Assembly (NCBI GenBank): GCA_030849945.1
Contig: JAVDKK010000004.1
Coordinates: forward strand, 620,001 to 684,000
Direction: 5' to 3'
DNA from: Schauerella fraxinea
GTDB lineage: Bacteria > Pseudomonadota > Gammaproteobacteria > Burkholderiales > Burkholderiaceae_B
Length of the DNA: 64,000 nucleotides
Positions 15,962-24,923 of this stretch are shown here, one piece after another. Each line of letters opens with the position of its first letter. Position 1 is the first letter of the stretch. The notes under the pieces are model-generated. The model did no database searches. It had not been told where the DNA came from and worked only from the letters and a program-made list of their open reading frames with translations. A program made the translations under genes and the position numbers.

Positions 15962-18442
15962 ATGGCTGCTTTTACCATCGCTCCGATTGGAACCTGCCGC
16001 ATCCACACGCCACTGCGTGATGCCGTAGGCCGCTACCCGATCAAGCTGCAACTCGGGCGCAATTACGGGTTCGTGCACACCAGTGGAGAGGCGCTTCAGC
16101 AGGCGCGATTCATGTTCGGCCAAGGCGACATTCCCGCCGATGTTCAACGCCTGATCTTCCGGCCGTCGAATGGCGAACAGGCGCGCGGCGGGACGCACAA
16201 GCCGGCCGACTTGTACATGGTCGAACTGTCGTCGCGCAAGCTGTTGACCATCGATGGATATCCCATTCAGTCCAACTATCTGGTGCGCTATTTCAGCGAA
16301 TTTTTCGCCGACCGTGCGCGCACCCGGATGTTCTGGTCGCTGGCTAGCGCCGACCGGCTTGCCGAACGGCGCGCACTGCTCGATCAGGACCCCGTGTTCA
16401 AAACCCTCGACGCGGACGATCAAGCGCTGCTCTCCCGCATCTTGAAACGCGATCCCGCGGATGACGAGATCGAGCAGGACATGCGTCAGCTCGTCGAATT
16501 GCTCGGCCGGGACAAGGTGGTGTTCGTCACCCATGTCAACGCCCTGACGCCGGACAACGCGCCGATCGAACAGCGCGAGCAACTGATTGCGGCAGTGATG
16601 GCCGGCGCACAGCGCATCGGCGTGCCTTGCTACGATCCCACGCCGCTGATGAACAAGATCGGGCAGGCCGACGCGATGGAAGACGGCGGGTTCGATCTGA
16701 CGCACTACACGCAAACCTTTGCAGAGCGCCTCTACAGCGACTGGTTCAAGAACTTCATGCGTCCGAGGATGGGTGCGTCCACGCTGCAGCCTGCCGTACC
16801 CAAGCTTGGCGCTGAAGAAAGCGCGGAGCATCTCGAAAAAGTTTGGGAATCGGGTGATCTGCGCCGCGCATCCGAAGGCGTGCGCGACGTATTGCGCCGC
16901 CACCCCGGGCTGCTTGACCACGTGCTCCTGTTTGCGAAGATGCAGGAAGAGCTGGGCGATTATGAAGGGTCGCTTGCGCTGTTGGGCAGCGCCGATGGCG
17001 CACTCGCATCGGGCAGTAAGGCCGAGCAGATATTGATGCGCAATCAATTCAAGCTTGGGCGCCATGATGTGGCGTACTCGCTCGCGGTCGGTCTGCTGGG
17101 CGATGAGATCGAAACGCCGGAAATCGTTCGGATCGCGGCGGTTTCCGCAGGGCAGTTGGGGTACATGGACGAGGCCCTGGGCAACTGGAAGCAACTGTTC
17201 CGTATCACGGCCTCGGAAGAAGCGGACGCGGTCGAAGCCGCCGACAAGGTGCTCTCGCTGCTGCAGGCAAGCGGCGACATGGAAGCTGTACTGCGTTGGG
17301 TCAACGAAGTTCGTGCGGCCATACCCTCATATGGCCGCGGCTTCGCAGTACTGTGGCGTGACCGGCTGCTCGCCGGGGATCGCGTGGGATTGCGTGCCCT
17401 GGCGTCCGAGTCTCCCGCGATCGATGATGTCGACGCCCTGGAACTCGTCAAGGAAGCCTCGTGGCGCGGCTTCATCATGGCCGCGGCTGCGTTGGCGGTG
17501 TCTTGCGGCTTGGCCAACAGCGCGCGCGAAGAGGTGGGCGCCTGGCTGCTTGCGCAATCGTCGACGTGGGCTGAAGAAGGCACGCGCGCACTGGACGAGG
17601 GGCGTCTGCGCGACGCCGCCGACCGAATCTGCGCGCATCGTTTGCTCAATCCTGACGCCTTGACCGGGCTGCGCGCACAGCGCGCCTTCGAGCGTGCCAT
17701 GCGCCTGGGTGTGCGGGCCGCCCTCCTGGCCGGCAACCACAAGGAAGTGATCGACCTCACCGATATCGCACTCGATACCAACGTGCAATTTCCCGAGCTC
17801 GACGCCATGCGCGGCCGTGCAGCCGACGCACTCGGGGACAAACAGACGGCCATGCGGCACCTCGGACAGGCTGCGGCCGACGAATCTGCGCCGCTGAGCA
17901 CGCAGTTGTATTTTGCGCGGGTGGCCTTTCACGGTGGATGGTTCGGCCAAGCCATCGACGCCTACACGTGGGTGCTCGCCCATGCCTCGGCCGACCAGAG
18001 CGCAAAAGACGAAGCGCAGCGTCAGCTCGACAGACTCGGACCTCGCGCCATCCGCAGCGCTCGGGAAATGGTGTCTGCCGGCGATCATCGCGGGGCCTGG
18101 AATCTGCTGGAGCGCGTTGCCCAGTCGTGGCCACAGATGACTGAAGTCGACCACGAGAAACGGCGCATCCTCGCCGTCCTGTATGCCGAAGTGCGTGCGC
18201 TGGATCCGTCGAGCACCACCGAACGTCTCGCGCTCGGCGAGCGGATCCTGCAGCTCGTTCCCAACGATCTCATCGGCTTGCGCCTGGCTGCCGTTGGCGC
18301 TATGCGTCTGCATCGATTCGAGCACGCCTTGCCTTACTGGCGATCGCTCAAGGAACATGCCGAGAATCCTGCACAGTTCGACCACTATATCCAGCGCTGC
18401 CTGGTGTGGATCGAGAAGGCCAATCGCAGGAAGGCAGCATGA
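15962..18442 (+). CDS. tviD: TviD-like capsule protein: SGNH-type N-domain plus helical repeats
   Basis: 826 residues, very close to the ~830 of S. Typhi TviD, which is needed for Vi antigen and is linked to its O-acetylation. Residues 1-270 resemble a GSCFA/SGNH hydrolase or acetyltransferase fold. The N-terminal APIGTCRIHTPL carries a candidate nucleophile region (Gly10-Thr11-Cys12), and a late DLTHYT has the Asp-x-x-His pair expected of SGNH enzymes. Residues ~280-820 are tandem helical TPR-like repeats (for example GDYEGSLALLG, GYMDEALGNW). No signal peptide, so it is cytoplasmic. AGAGG precedes the ATG, and the stop overlaps the next start (ATGA). Assignment rests on length, order and architecture; exact catalytic residues are inferred. 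Confidence 0.8.
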   Translation: MAAFTIAPIGTCRIHTPLRDAVGRYPIKLQLGRNYGFVHTSGEALQQARFMFGQGDIPADVQRLIFRPSNGEQARGGTHKPADLYMVELSSRKLLTIDGYPIQSNYLVRYFSEFFADRARTRMFWSLASADRLAERRALLDQDPVFKTLDADDQALLSRILKRDPADDEIEQDMRQLVELLGRDKVVFVTHVNALTPDNAPIEQREQLIAAVMAGAQRIGVPCYDPTPLMNKIGQADAMEDGGFDLTHYTQTFAERLYSDWFKNFMRPRMGASTLQPAVPKLGAEESAEHLEKVWESGDLRRASEGVRDVLRRHPGLLDHVLLFAKMQEELGDYEGSLALLGSADGALASGSKAEQILMRNQFKLGRHDVAYSLAVGLLGDEIETPEIVRIAAVSAGQLGYMDEALGNWKQLFRITASEEADAVEAADKVLSLLQASGDMEAVLRWVNEVRAAIPSYGRGFAVLWRDRLLAGDRVGLRALASESPAIDDVDALELVKEASWRGFIMAAAALAVSCGLANSAREEVGAWLLAQSSTWAEEGTRALDEGRLRDAADRICAHRLLNPDALTGLRAQRAFERAMRLGVRAALLAGNHKEVIDLTDIALDTNVQFPELDAMRGRAADALGDKQTAMRHLGQAAADESAPLSTQLYFARVAFHGGWFGQAIDAYTWVLAHASADQSAKDEAQRQLDRLGPRAIRSAREMVSAGDHRGAWNLLERVAQSWPQMTEVDHEKRRILAVLYAEVRALDPSSTTERLALGERILQLVPNDLIGLRLAAVGAMRLHRFEHALPYWRSLKEHAENPAQFDHYIQRCLVWIEKANRRKAA

Positions 18443-20499
18443 CGCCCCCCGTGATCTCCGAGCAGGCAGACGTCAAGTGCGATCTCCAGGAGGTTCACGC
18501 CCAGCTGGAAGAGATCGTCACGGCGTCGGGACGCGTGCAGGTCGCACAGGAAAACCTGGCCCGCGCGGAAGCGCTGGCGGGCGCTCACATGTCCGACGCC
18601 AAGGTCCGTTTCCTTCTCCTTCGGCTGAAGGAGGCGGCAGGCTTGAACGAGGGCATGTCCGAGCAGTGGTCCGCGTTGTTGGAAGCGTGCCCGGATGACC
18701 TGCAGATCGTGCGCTATCGCGCGACCCGTCTTGTAAAAGAACGGCATCTCGATGCGGCCTTAGCCTTGGTCGACCGCCATCTACCCGAGTCGACGGACAT
18801 CCCCACCCAACTTTTCGCACGGGCCAAACTGCTCAGCGACATCCGGGCGCACGGGCAGTCGGATACGCTGTTTCGCCGACTGATCTCGCAGCATGTCGAT
18901 CGCAACATACGGGTCGAATTCGCCAAGCGCCTGCGTAAACGCGGTTTGCTCGCGGATGCATTCGCCGTCATCGCCCCCGTTGCAGGACAACTTGCGCCGG
19001 GCAGCAAGGCGGCCGAACTTGCCACTGCGCTGGCAAGTGACTACGTGTTCTATCAAGGCTTCGAACCCGAAGGCGCGCTGGCGGGTAAAGACATCAAGAT
19101 CGTGTCGATGAAACATGCGATCCTGCATTTTCGCAATCGGCAAATCGCTGAGCACTCGCCGGACAAACCTGTCTCCGTCGCACTCGTGACCGGCAGCCTC
19201 GGACCCGGTGGCGCCGAGCGACAGCTCACCCGGCTCGCCGGTGAATTGAGCCGGATGGCCGAATTTCCGGCGGGTCAGCCCGCCGCGCTGCTCATGCGCC
19301 CGGAAAAAGTGGAAGTACTGGTGAAGCAGCATACCGAGCCCACCGGCTCCGGCAAAAAGCAGGGACTGGATTTCTTCTTGCCGATTCTGGTCAATGCGCA
19401 GATTCCGGTCACTGAAATCAACCGATTGCCTGCGATCTCCGCGTCTCATCAAACTGTGCCCGAGGGTAGCCTGGGCCGCCTGCTGGAGCAGTTGCCGCCC
19501 CCCGTTCACTACGGCGTGACGCGGCTTGCGCCACTCTTGCGGGCAAATCCCTTCGACGTGGTGAGCTTGTGGCAGGACGGCACGTGCCTGTTTGGCGCAT
19601 TGGCCGCTCTGCTCGTCGGCGTGCCGACGATCCACCTCGTGTTTCGCGGGTTGCCGCCGAATATCCGCAAGGACCGCTTCCGAGAAGAATATCCGGAGCT
19701 GTATCAGGCTTTGGCGCAAGTGCCCGGGGTGTATTTCGTCAGCAACAGCCGCACGGCGGCCGAGGCTTACGCAAAATGGCTCGACATCCCGATCGTGCGC
19801 TTTCACGTCCTGTACAACGGCGTGCCGGATCTGACGACCGACGCTTCGGTGGCAGACGAGAATAAGTGGCAGGCCTTTCAGGAGAACACCACCGAGGCCA
19901 CGGAGACGATCGGTGGCGTATTTCGCCTGGAGCCGGACAAGCGGCCACAACTCTGGATCAAGCTGGCGGCGCTCTATCTGAAGCGGCGTCCGCAAGCGCG
20001 CTTTGTCATCGTGGGCGACGGGCGTCTGCACGAGATCATCGTGGCGCTGGCCTCGGAGCTGCACGTGACCGACAGGTTGCTGCTCGTCGGGTTGTCGAAC
20101 CACGTGGGTTACTGGTATTCGAAAATGGACACCAGCGTTTTGCTTTCCCGCTATGAGGGCTTGCCCAATGTGCTGATCGAAGCGCAGCTTCTGGGTGTTC
20201 CGGTGGTCTCCACGCCTGCCGGCGGTGCCGGTGAGTGCTTTGTGGAAAATGAAACGGGCCACCTGCTGGGCGATGTCGAGCACCCGGACCTGAACGAGGC
20301 CTGCGACAAAATCGAATCGATGGTCGATCTCGCGCGCAGTAATGAAGCCCTGAAAACGCAAAGCCGCTATCGGGCGCAAACGTTGTTTTCGCTCGAGTCG
20401 ATGCTCTCCAAGTTCCTATCGCTGTGCGTGCCCGTCATGCACATGTCGGATAACGATGAATGCATCGATTTCCAGCCCATGCGCCGGATGACAGCCTGA
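18439..20499 (+). CDS. tviE: TviE-like capsule glycosyltransferase with N-terminal helical repeats
   Basis: 686 residues. Residues ~1-235 are TPR-like helices (HLDAALALVDRHLPES and similar); ~240-680 form a GT-B glycosyltransferase of the GT4 kind with the N-terminal glycine motif VTGSLGPGGAERQLTRLA and the C-terminal E-x7-E nucleotide-sugar motif in YEGLPNVLIEA. Predicted to polymerise the aminouronic acid chain in the cytoplasm. S. Typhi TviE is about 578 residues, so this one is longer, mainly N-terminally. Start at 18439 (ATGA overlap with tviD, AGGAAGG upstream) preferred over the frame start 18406. It lies between the polymer-modifying and export genes, as in Vi loci. Confidence 0.85.
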   Translation: MTPPVISEQADVKCDLQEVHAQLEEIVTASGRVQVAQENLARAEALAGAHMSDAKVRFLLLRLKEAAGLNEGMSEQWSALLEACPDDLQIVRYRATRLVKERHLDAALALVDRHLPESTDIPTQLFARAKLLSDIRAHGQSDTLFRRLISQHVDRNIRVEFAKRLRKRGLLADAFAVIAPVAGQLAPGSKAAELATALASDYVFYQGFEPEGALAGKDIKIVSMKHAILHFRNRQIAEHSPDKPVSVALVTGSLGPGGAERQLTRLAGELSRMAEFPAGQPAALLMRPEKVEVLVKQHTEPTGSGKKQGLDFFLPILVNAQIPVTEINRLPAISASHQTVPEGSLGRLLEQLPPPVHYGVTRLAPLLRANPFDVVSLWQDGTCLFGALAALLVGVPTIHLVFRGLPPNIRKDRFREEYPELYQALAQVPGVYFVSNSRTAAEAYAKWLDIPIVRFHVLYNGVPDLTTDASVADENKWQAFQENTTEATETIGGVFRLEPDKRPQLWIKLAALYLKRRPQARFVIVGDGRLHEIIVALASELHVTDRLLLVGLSNHVGYWYSKMDTSVLLSRYEGLPNVLIEAQLLGVPVVSTPAGGAGECFVENETGHLLGDVEHPDLNEACDKIESMVDLARSNEALKTQSRYRAQTLFSLESMLSKFLSLCVPVMHMSDNDECIDFQPMRRMTA

Positions 20500-20541
20500 C
20501 TGCCGCTTGGTCGTCCTCAAGCCCCAAAGGTATACGATTTT

Positions 20542-21696
20542 ATGCAAAAGAACGTTCCGGCTCCCGGCCGGCGACGCGCCGCCGCGCCCGTCATCGTGCT
20601 GCTTGCCGCACTTGCCCTCACGGGCTGCCAACTTCCACGGTCCGGCCCGATGTTGAGCGAGATGACCGGCGCGCACGATGACAAGGATGTGGTGGTGATG
20701 CCCGTCTCGCGCGAACTCGTGCGGGCGAGTCAGGTGCCTGCCGTCGCTGATTTTCCCGTGCGCTATCGTGACCTCACCCAGGCTGGATTCGATCGCCTGG
20801 TGTCAGGCGACGGCATCAACGTCAAAGTCTGGGAGCGAGGTGGGCTCGGCGTTTTCGCGGCAGATCCCTCCGGCGTCAGTGACCTTGGCAACCAGGAAAT
20901 CGATCGGGCGGGAAACATCTATTTCCCTATCCTCGGAAAATTTCGCGCGGCAGACTTGACGCTGGGGCAACTGCACGACGCCATCATTGCGCGCCTGGCC
21001 CGGCTCGTGGTGGGTGCGGACATCAGCGTGACACGCGCGGCCGATGCGCGCGGGCAGATGGTGACTGTGCAGGGCAATCTGACCAAGCCCGGCATGTATC
21101 CCATCACCCAGACGGCCCAACGCCTGAGCAGCGCGCTGGCGCTGGCGGCACCGGTGCAGACGAATCCGGAACAACTCGTCATCAGCCTGCGCCGCGATAA
21201 CCAGGTGGCCTCGGTCCGGCTGTCGGATCTCTATCGCAACCAGAACAATGACATCCTGCTGCGGCCGGGCGATGTCATTACCGCTTATGACTCGCGGGAA
21301 TATCTGACCGTACTGGGTGCGGCCGGGAATCAAGGGCGCGTTGCGATCAGCAAGCGCAACTACACCGTCCTGGACGCCTTGGCCGACGCCAAAGGCCTCG
21401 ATGACGCGACGGCCGACCCGCGATCGGTGTTTCTGTTCACACCGGCAACTGCCGGGGCCGCCGGCAAGCCCGACATGCTGCCGGTGGTCTATCAGTTCGA
21501 CCTCACCCGCCCGGAGCAGATTGCGCTGGCCCGCGAATTCGCGGTGCATGAAGGCCAGGCCCTCTACATCTCGGATGCGCCGTTCACGCAAGTGCAAAAG
21601 GTGCTGTCGGCATTCCGCGTCACCATGAGCGCCGGCTTCAGCGCCACCCGCACGATCGACGGCGACTCCGGCTCGACGACTACCGGCATACCTTGA
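20542..21696 (+). CDS. vexA: Outer-membrane polysaccharide export lipoprotein (VexA/Wza family)
   Basis: 384-residue OMA-family export channel. A lipoprotein signal has the lipobox LALTGC and modified Cys29. The polysaccharide-export (poly_export) domain follows, with GDGINVKVWERGGLGVF and the beta-grasp repeats NLTKPGMYPI and VLGAAGNQGR (SLBB). In the periplasm it should contact the VexD-like co-polymerase and form the outer-membrane portal for the capsule. Vi VexA is about 355 residues. It ends 4 bases before the permease gene at 21701, inside the tight operon. Confidence 0.9.
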   Translation: MQKNVPAPGRRRAAAPVIVLLAALALTGCQLPRSGPMLSEMTGAHDDKDVVVMPVSRELVRASQVPAVADFPVRYRDLTQAGFDRLVSGDGINVKVWERGGLGVFAADPSGVSDLGNQEIDRAGNIYFPILGKFRAADLTLGQLHDAIIARLARLVVGADISVTRAADARGQMVTVQGNLTKPGMYPITQTAQRLSSALALAAPVQTNPEQLVISLRRDNQVASVRLSDLYRNQNNDILLRPGDVITAYDSREYLTVLGAAGNQGRVAISKRNYTVLDALADAKGLDDATADPRSVFLFTPATAGAAGKPDMLPVVYQFDLTRPEQIALAREFAVHEGQALYISDAPFTQVQKVLSAFRVTMSAGFSATRTIDGDSGSTTTGIP

Positions 21697-21700
21697 TAGC

Positions 21701-23047
21701 GTGTCGATAAGCAACGAAGACCGAATCAAGGGCTGGCGTACGCGCCGAAAGGACAGCAGTTATGCCGTCGGCTCCGGCGTCAGGGATTGGCGTCTGGATC
21801 CGGCCGTGCTGTTTCAAGCCACGGCATCGCCGACCGTCCTGCTCAAGCCGCTCCTGGCGCGCCTGCAGGGTGAACCGCACGATTCCGTGGCGGCCCGCCG
21901 CGCGGTTTACGAGGCCGTGCAGACGGAGTTGAACGCGGAGATTGCGCTCAGCGCGGTCGATGAAACGCTGGCCGACTTTTCCCGCCGGCGCCTGCGGATC
22001 ATCGTGCGCCTGCTCGAGCAGGATATCCGCGCCGGCGTGGAGGTGTTCGCCCCGGAATACATGCCCGCCAGACTGCTGGCGGAAGACGAGCGCCTGGCCA
22101 TGGCCCACGCGCGGCGCGTGGAGCGGGGTAAGCAGGACGAAGCGCGCAACGCGCGCCGGCAAGCCTCCCGCAACGACGTCCCGCTGGAGATCGAGCTGTC
22201 GCCGGACGAAGCCGGCGATCTCGCGATCTTGCGCCGACGCGTGCGTGGCTTGCACGAAGCGGATCAACCGCGCAACGACTTCCGCGGCCCGCCCACCGGG
22301 CGCACGCTGTTGGCGTTGTTCGTCTATCAGTTGCGCGTGATACACGGCGAAAGCCGAATTGCGTTGGTGTGGGCGCTGGTGGGTCCCGTGGTGTTGCTCA
22401 CGCTGATTTCATCGCTGTACATCCTGCTGGGCACGCATTACATCCTCGGCATGGACGTGCAGACGTTTTCGCTGCTGGGGGCAACGACCTGGATCATGTT
22501 CCGCCAGATCATCTTCCGAAGCAGCACGGCCTATATGTCGGCCCGTGGCATGCTGAACTTTCAGGGCGTGACACCCCTGATGTGTGCGCTGGTGCAGGCG
22601 CTGATCTACGTTTCGGTTTATCTCGTCGTGTTCGCCGTGTTGATCAGCGCGGGCCACGCGCTGGGATACATCACCTTGGCGCACAGCTGGACCGGGTTCA
22701 TTCTTTACGTCGTGCTGATGGGGTTCGGTGGCGCGGCCATGGGCGTGCTGTTCGGATCGATTGCGACCTTCTGGCATTTCTTCCTGCGGCTCGCACCGAT
22801 CATCGAGCGGTTCCTGCAGATCTTCTCCAGCGTGTTCTTCGTCTCCGAACAGTTACCCGAACAATTGCGCCCATGGATACTGTGGTCGCCCTTCGCGCAC
22901 GGCATGCAACTTTTGCGCTCGGCCTACTTCGATGCCTACGCGTCGCAGGATGCGAGCGTGGGGTATTTCCTGACGACCTTGGTATTTCTGATGGTGGTCG
23001 CCCTGGCGGCCGAGCGTCTTGCCCGTCCCAATGTCCAACCGATGTGA
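21701..23047 (+). CDS. vexB: Capsule ABC-transporter permease (VexB/KpsM family) with long N-terminal extension
   Basis: 448 residues. The C-terminal ~253 (from about residue 196) form an ABC-2/KpsM permease with six membrane helices and family segments LFVYQLRVIHGESRIALVW, RSSTAYMSARGML, FFVSEQLP and LLRSAYFDAY. Typical KpsM/VexB proteins are only ~260 residues. The extra ~195 N-terminal residues are soluble, highly charged and helical (RRAVYEAVQTELNAEI, ADFSRRRLRIIVRLLEQDIR). Translation is assumed from GTG at 21701, four bases after vexA, with a poor ribosome site; no better start exists before the permease domain, and this frame is open with coding-like composition throughout. It pairs with the degenerate ATPase gene that follows. 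Confidence 0.85.
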   Translation: MSISNEDRIKGWRTRRKDSSYAVGSGVRDWRLDPAVLFQATASPTVLLKPLLARLQGEPHDSVAARRAVYEAVQTELNAEIALSAVDETLADFSRRRLRIIVRLLEQDIRAGVEVFAPEYMPARLLAEDERLAMAHARRVERGKQDEARNARRQASRNDVPLEIELSPDEAGDLAILRRRVRGLHEADQPRNDFRGPPTGRTLLALFVYQLRVIHGESRIALVWALVGPVVLLTLISSLYILLGTHYILGMDVQTFSLLGATTWIMFRQIIFRSSTAYMSARGMLNFQGVTPLMCALVQALIYVSVYLVVFAVLISAGHALGYITLAHSWTGFILYVVLMGFGGAAMGVLFGSIATFWHFFLRLAPIIERFLQIFSSVFFVSEQLPEQLRPWILWSPFAHGMQLLRSAYFDAYASQDASVGYFLTTLVFLMVVALAAERLARPNVQPM

Positions 23048-23056
23048 GGCAGGCAG

Positions 23057-23773
23057 ATGATCCATCTCAATAGCGTCACCGACAAGCCCTATGCATTCGG
23101 AAGCCGGCAACCGCTGCTGGTCGATGCCGACCTTGATATTGGCGTGGGCCGCTATGCCTTGCTGTCGCACTCGCCCGAACTGCATCGCCAGCTTGTGGAT
23201 GTGCTGTGTGGTCTACGTCCACCGAGCCGCGGCTTCGTCAAGCACGATGGCAATGTGTCCTGGGCGATCGGCCGGCAAGGCTTCATCCGCGGCAAGGCGA
23301 ACGGCCTGAGCATGATCGCGTTTGTGAGCGAGATGTATGAGATCGACGTGGATGCCACGTACGAGTTGGTGGCCGACCTCGTCAGCGACCCGAAATGCCT
23401 GGCCAAACCGATGGAACATTGGCCGCTCTACGCCCGGCAGGAGTTCTCGTTTGCACTCGCCCTGGCGCCGGCCTTCGATGTGTACGTGATCGAGGGCGCC
23501 ATCCCCTTCGAGCCTTGCCGGTTTACGCGGCTCTGGTTGGCATTGTTCGAAGAGCGGCTGATTGGCCGGACCCTCATTCTTTCCAGTTATCGCCAGAATC
23601 AGATGGCGGACTATTGCCTCAAAGGCTTGATTTATGAACGCAGCGCACTCAGCATCGACGACGACCTCGACCAGTGCCTCAGCAAGTTCCCCCCAAGACG
23701 ATCGCGCAGCGACGCCGGCACAGGCGACGACGGATTCGGAGGCGGTTTCGACGAAGGACAGCTCGGGCTCTGA
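23057..23773 (+). CDS. vexC: Capsule ABC-transporter ATPase homologue (VexC/KpsT), catalytically degenerate
   Basis: 238 residues, aligning end to end with KpsT: SWAIGRQGFIRG matches SWPVGLAGGFQG, FVSEMYEID matches the FVARLY segment, and FDVYVIEG matches the Walker B strand. Every ATPase motif is lost. The P-loop position (residues 34-47) reads ALLSHSPELHRQLV with no GxxGxGKST. The ABC signature (SSGMR) is absent from PLYARQEFSFALA. Walker B Asp and catalytic Glu are Glu146 and Gly147. The H-loop His is Tyr178. The frame is intact, has an AGGCAG ribosome site, and lies in the canonical order between permease and co-polymerase, so this looks like divergence rather than a sequencing error. The Gly/Asp-rich tail (about 210-238) overlaps vexD by 140 bases. 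Confidence 0.85.
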   Translation: MIHLNSVTDKPYAFGSRQPLLVDADLDIGVGRYALLSHSPELHRQLVDVLCGLRPPSRGFVKHDGNVSWAIGRQGFIRGKANGLSMIAFVSEMYEIDVDATYELVADLVSDPKCLAKPMEHWPLYARQEFSFALALAPAFDVYVIEGAIPFEPCRFTRLWLALFEERLIGRTLILSSYRQNQMADYCLKGLIYERSALSIDDDLDQCLSKFPPRRSRSDAGTGDDGFGGGFDEGQLGL

Positions 23774-24923
23774 GAAAGGGTCCGAGATCGAACGCCGACG
23801 TCGCGAACGGCAATCGTCGCTGCGCGCGCGGCGGCGTCACCGCTGGATCAATGCCGCCATCGTCGTGGTGCCGGTCGTGCTGGCCTTAGTCTATGTGCTC
23901 GGCATCGCGACGCCGCGCTACGAAGCGGAGTCACGCTTCTTCGTGCAATCGGGATCCGGCCAGCAAGGTGGCGGCGGCGCAGCGAGCCTGCTCACGACAG
24001 GAAACATGGGCGGCATGCTCGGTGGCTTCGTCGACGGATGGGCGGTCGCGGATTTTCTCAAGTCGCGCGATGCCATGCAGCAGCTCGACAGGCAGGTCGG
24101 CTTGCGCCGATTCCTGGTCCGTACTGGCATGGACCCGTTGAATCGTCTCTCTCAGGATGCGAGCGAAGACGATCTTTATCGTGCTTACCAGGCGTCGGTT
24201 CACGTGTCGTTCAACGCGTTGGAGCAAATCGATGTGTTGCGCGTGAGTGCGTTTTCTCCGGCGGATGCGGCGACCCTCTCGAGGGCGCTCATCGGCTTGG
24301 CCGAGAAGTTCGTGAGCACGATGAACGAAAAAGGCGTGGCCGACACCTTGAAAGTCAGCGAAGAGGCGGTGAGGCTTGCGGAGAAGAAAGCCCTCGGTGC
24401 CCGAGAAGCCTTGTCGGCATGGCGGACCGTTCACGGCAACATCGATCCGACGGCCACGGTGGCCTTGCTGCTGAATCTTTCCAGCCAACTCGAAGGCGAG
24501 CTCAGCAGTGCACAGATCAACCTTGACAAACTCCGTGCGCTCGGCAACAAGGATCACTTCATGTTGAAACCGGCCGAACTCCAGGTCGCGGCCTTGCAGA
24601 AGCGGATTGCGGCATTGCGACGTCGCTTGAGCGGCGAAGGGAACACGGAAGCCAAGCAGCTCAAATCGTATGAAGCGCTGAGGAACACGCAAGCGTTCGC
24701 GGATTCGAATCTCACCTTGGCACAGCAAACCTATCAGCAGGCCGTCACAGATACGCTGCGACTGCAGCGGTACTTGTCCATCATTGCGCAGCCGGTGCCG
24801 ACCGACCGACCGAGCAGCCCCCGCCTTGCGATCCTGTTGTTGCAGGCCTTGGCGCTAGGCTTCGTGTTGATGTTCATCGCTCGCGTCGCCGTGGCGTTGC
24901 TCCGGGGGTTGCGTCATGGATGA
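23634..24923 (+). CDS. vexD: Capsule export inner-membrane co-polymerase (VexD/KpsE family)
   Basis: 429 residues. A Ser/Thr/Ala-rich cytoplasmic N-terminus (about 1-50) and a basic stretch ERRRRERQSSLRARRRHR precede membrane helix 1 (about 74-92). A long periplasmic region contains TPRYEAESRFFVQ and coiled-coil helices (KVSEEAVRLAEKKALGAREAL), and membrane helix 2 lies near 400-422. This is the PCP-3/KpsE topology linking the ABC transporter to VexA. The ATG at 23634 has AAAGG eight bases upstream and lies inside the end of the ATPase gene (140-base overlap). No later start leaves an intact first helix with a ribosome site. Confidence 0.88.
   Translation: MNAAHSASTTTSTSASASSPQDDRAATPAQATTDSEAVSTKDSSGSEKGSEIERRRRERQSSLRARRRHRWINAAIVVVPVVLALVYVLGIATPRYEAESRFFVQSGSGQQGGGGAASLLTTGNMGGMLGGFVDGWAVADFLKSRDAMQQLDRQVGLRRFLVRTGMDPLNRLSQDASEDDLYRAYQASVHVSFNALEQIDVLRVSAFSPADAATLSRALIGLAEKFVSTMNEKGVADTLKVSEEAVRLAEKKALGAREALSAWRTVHGNIDPTATVALLLNLSSQLEGELSSAQINLDKLRALGNKDHFMLKPAELQVAALQKRIAALRRRLSGEGNTEAKQLKSYEALRNTQAFADSNLTLAQQTYQQAVTDTLRLQRYLSIIAQPVPTDRPSSPRLAILLLQALALGFVLMFIARVAVALLRGLRHG

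Noticed and set aside
18781..20379. Minus-strand frame of 532 codons opposite tviE
   Set aside because: Complement of a clear glycosyltransferase, with no family features.
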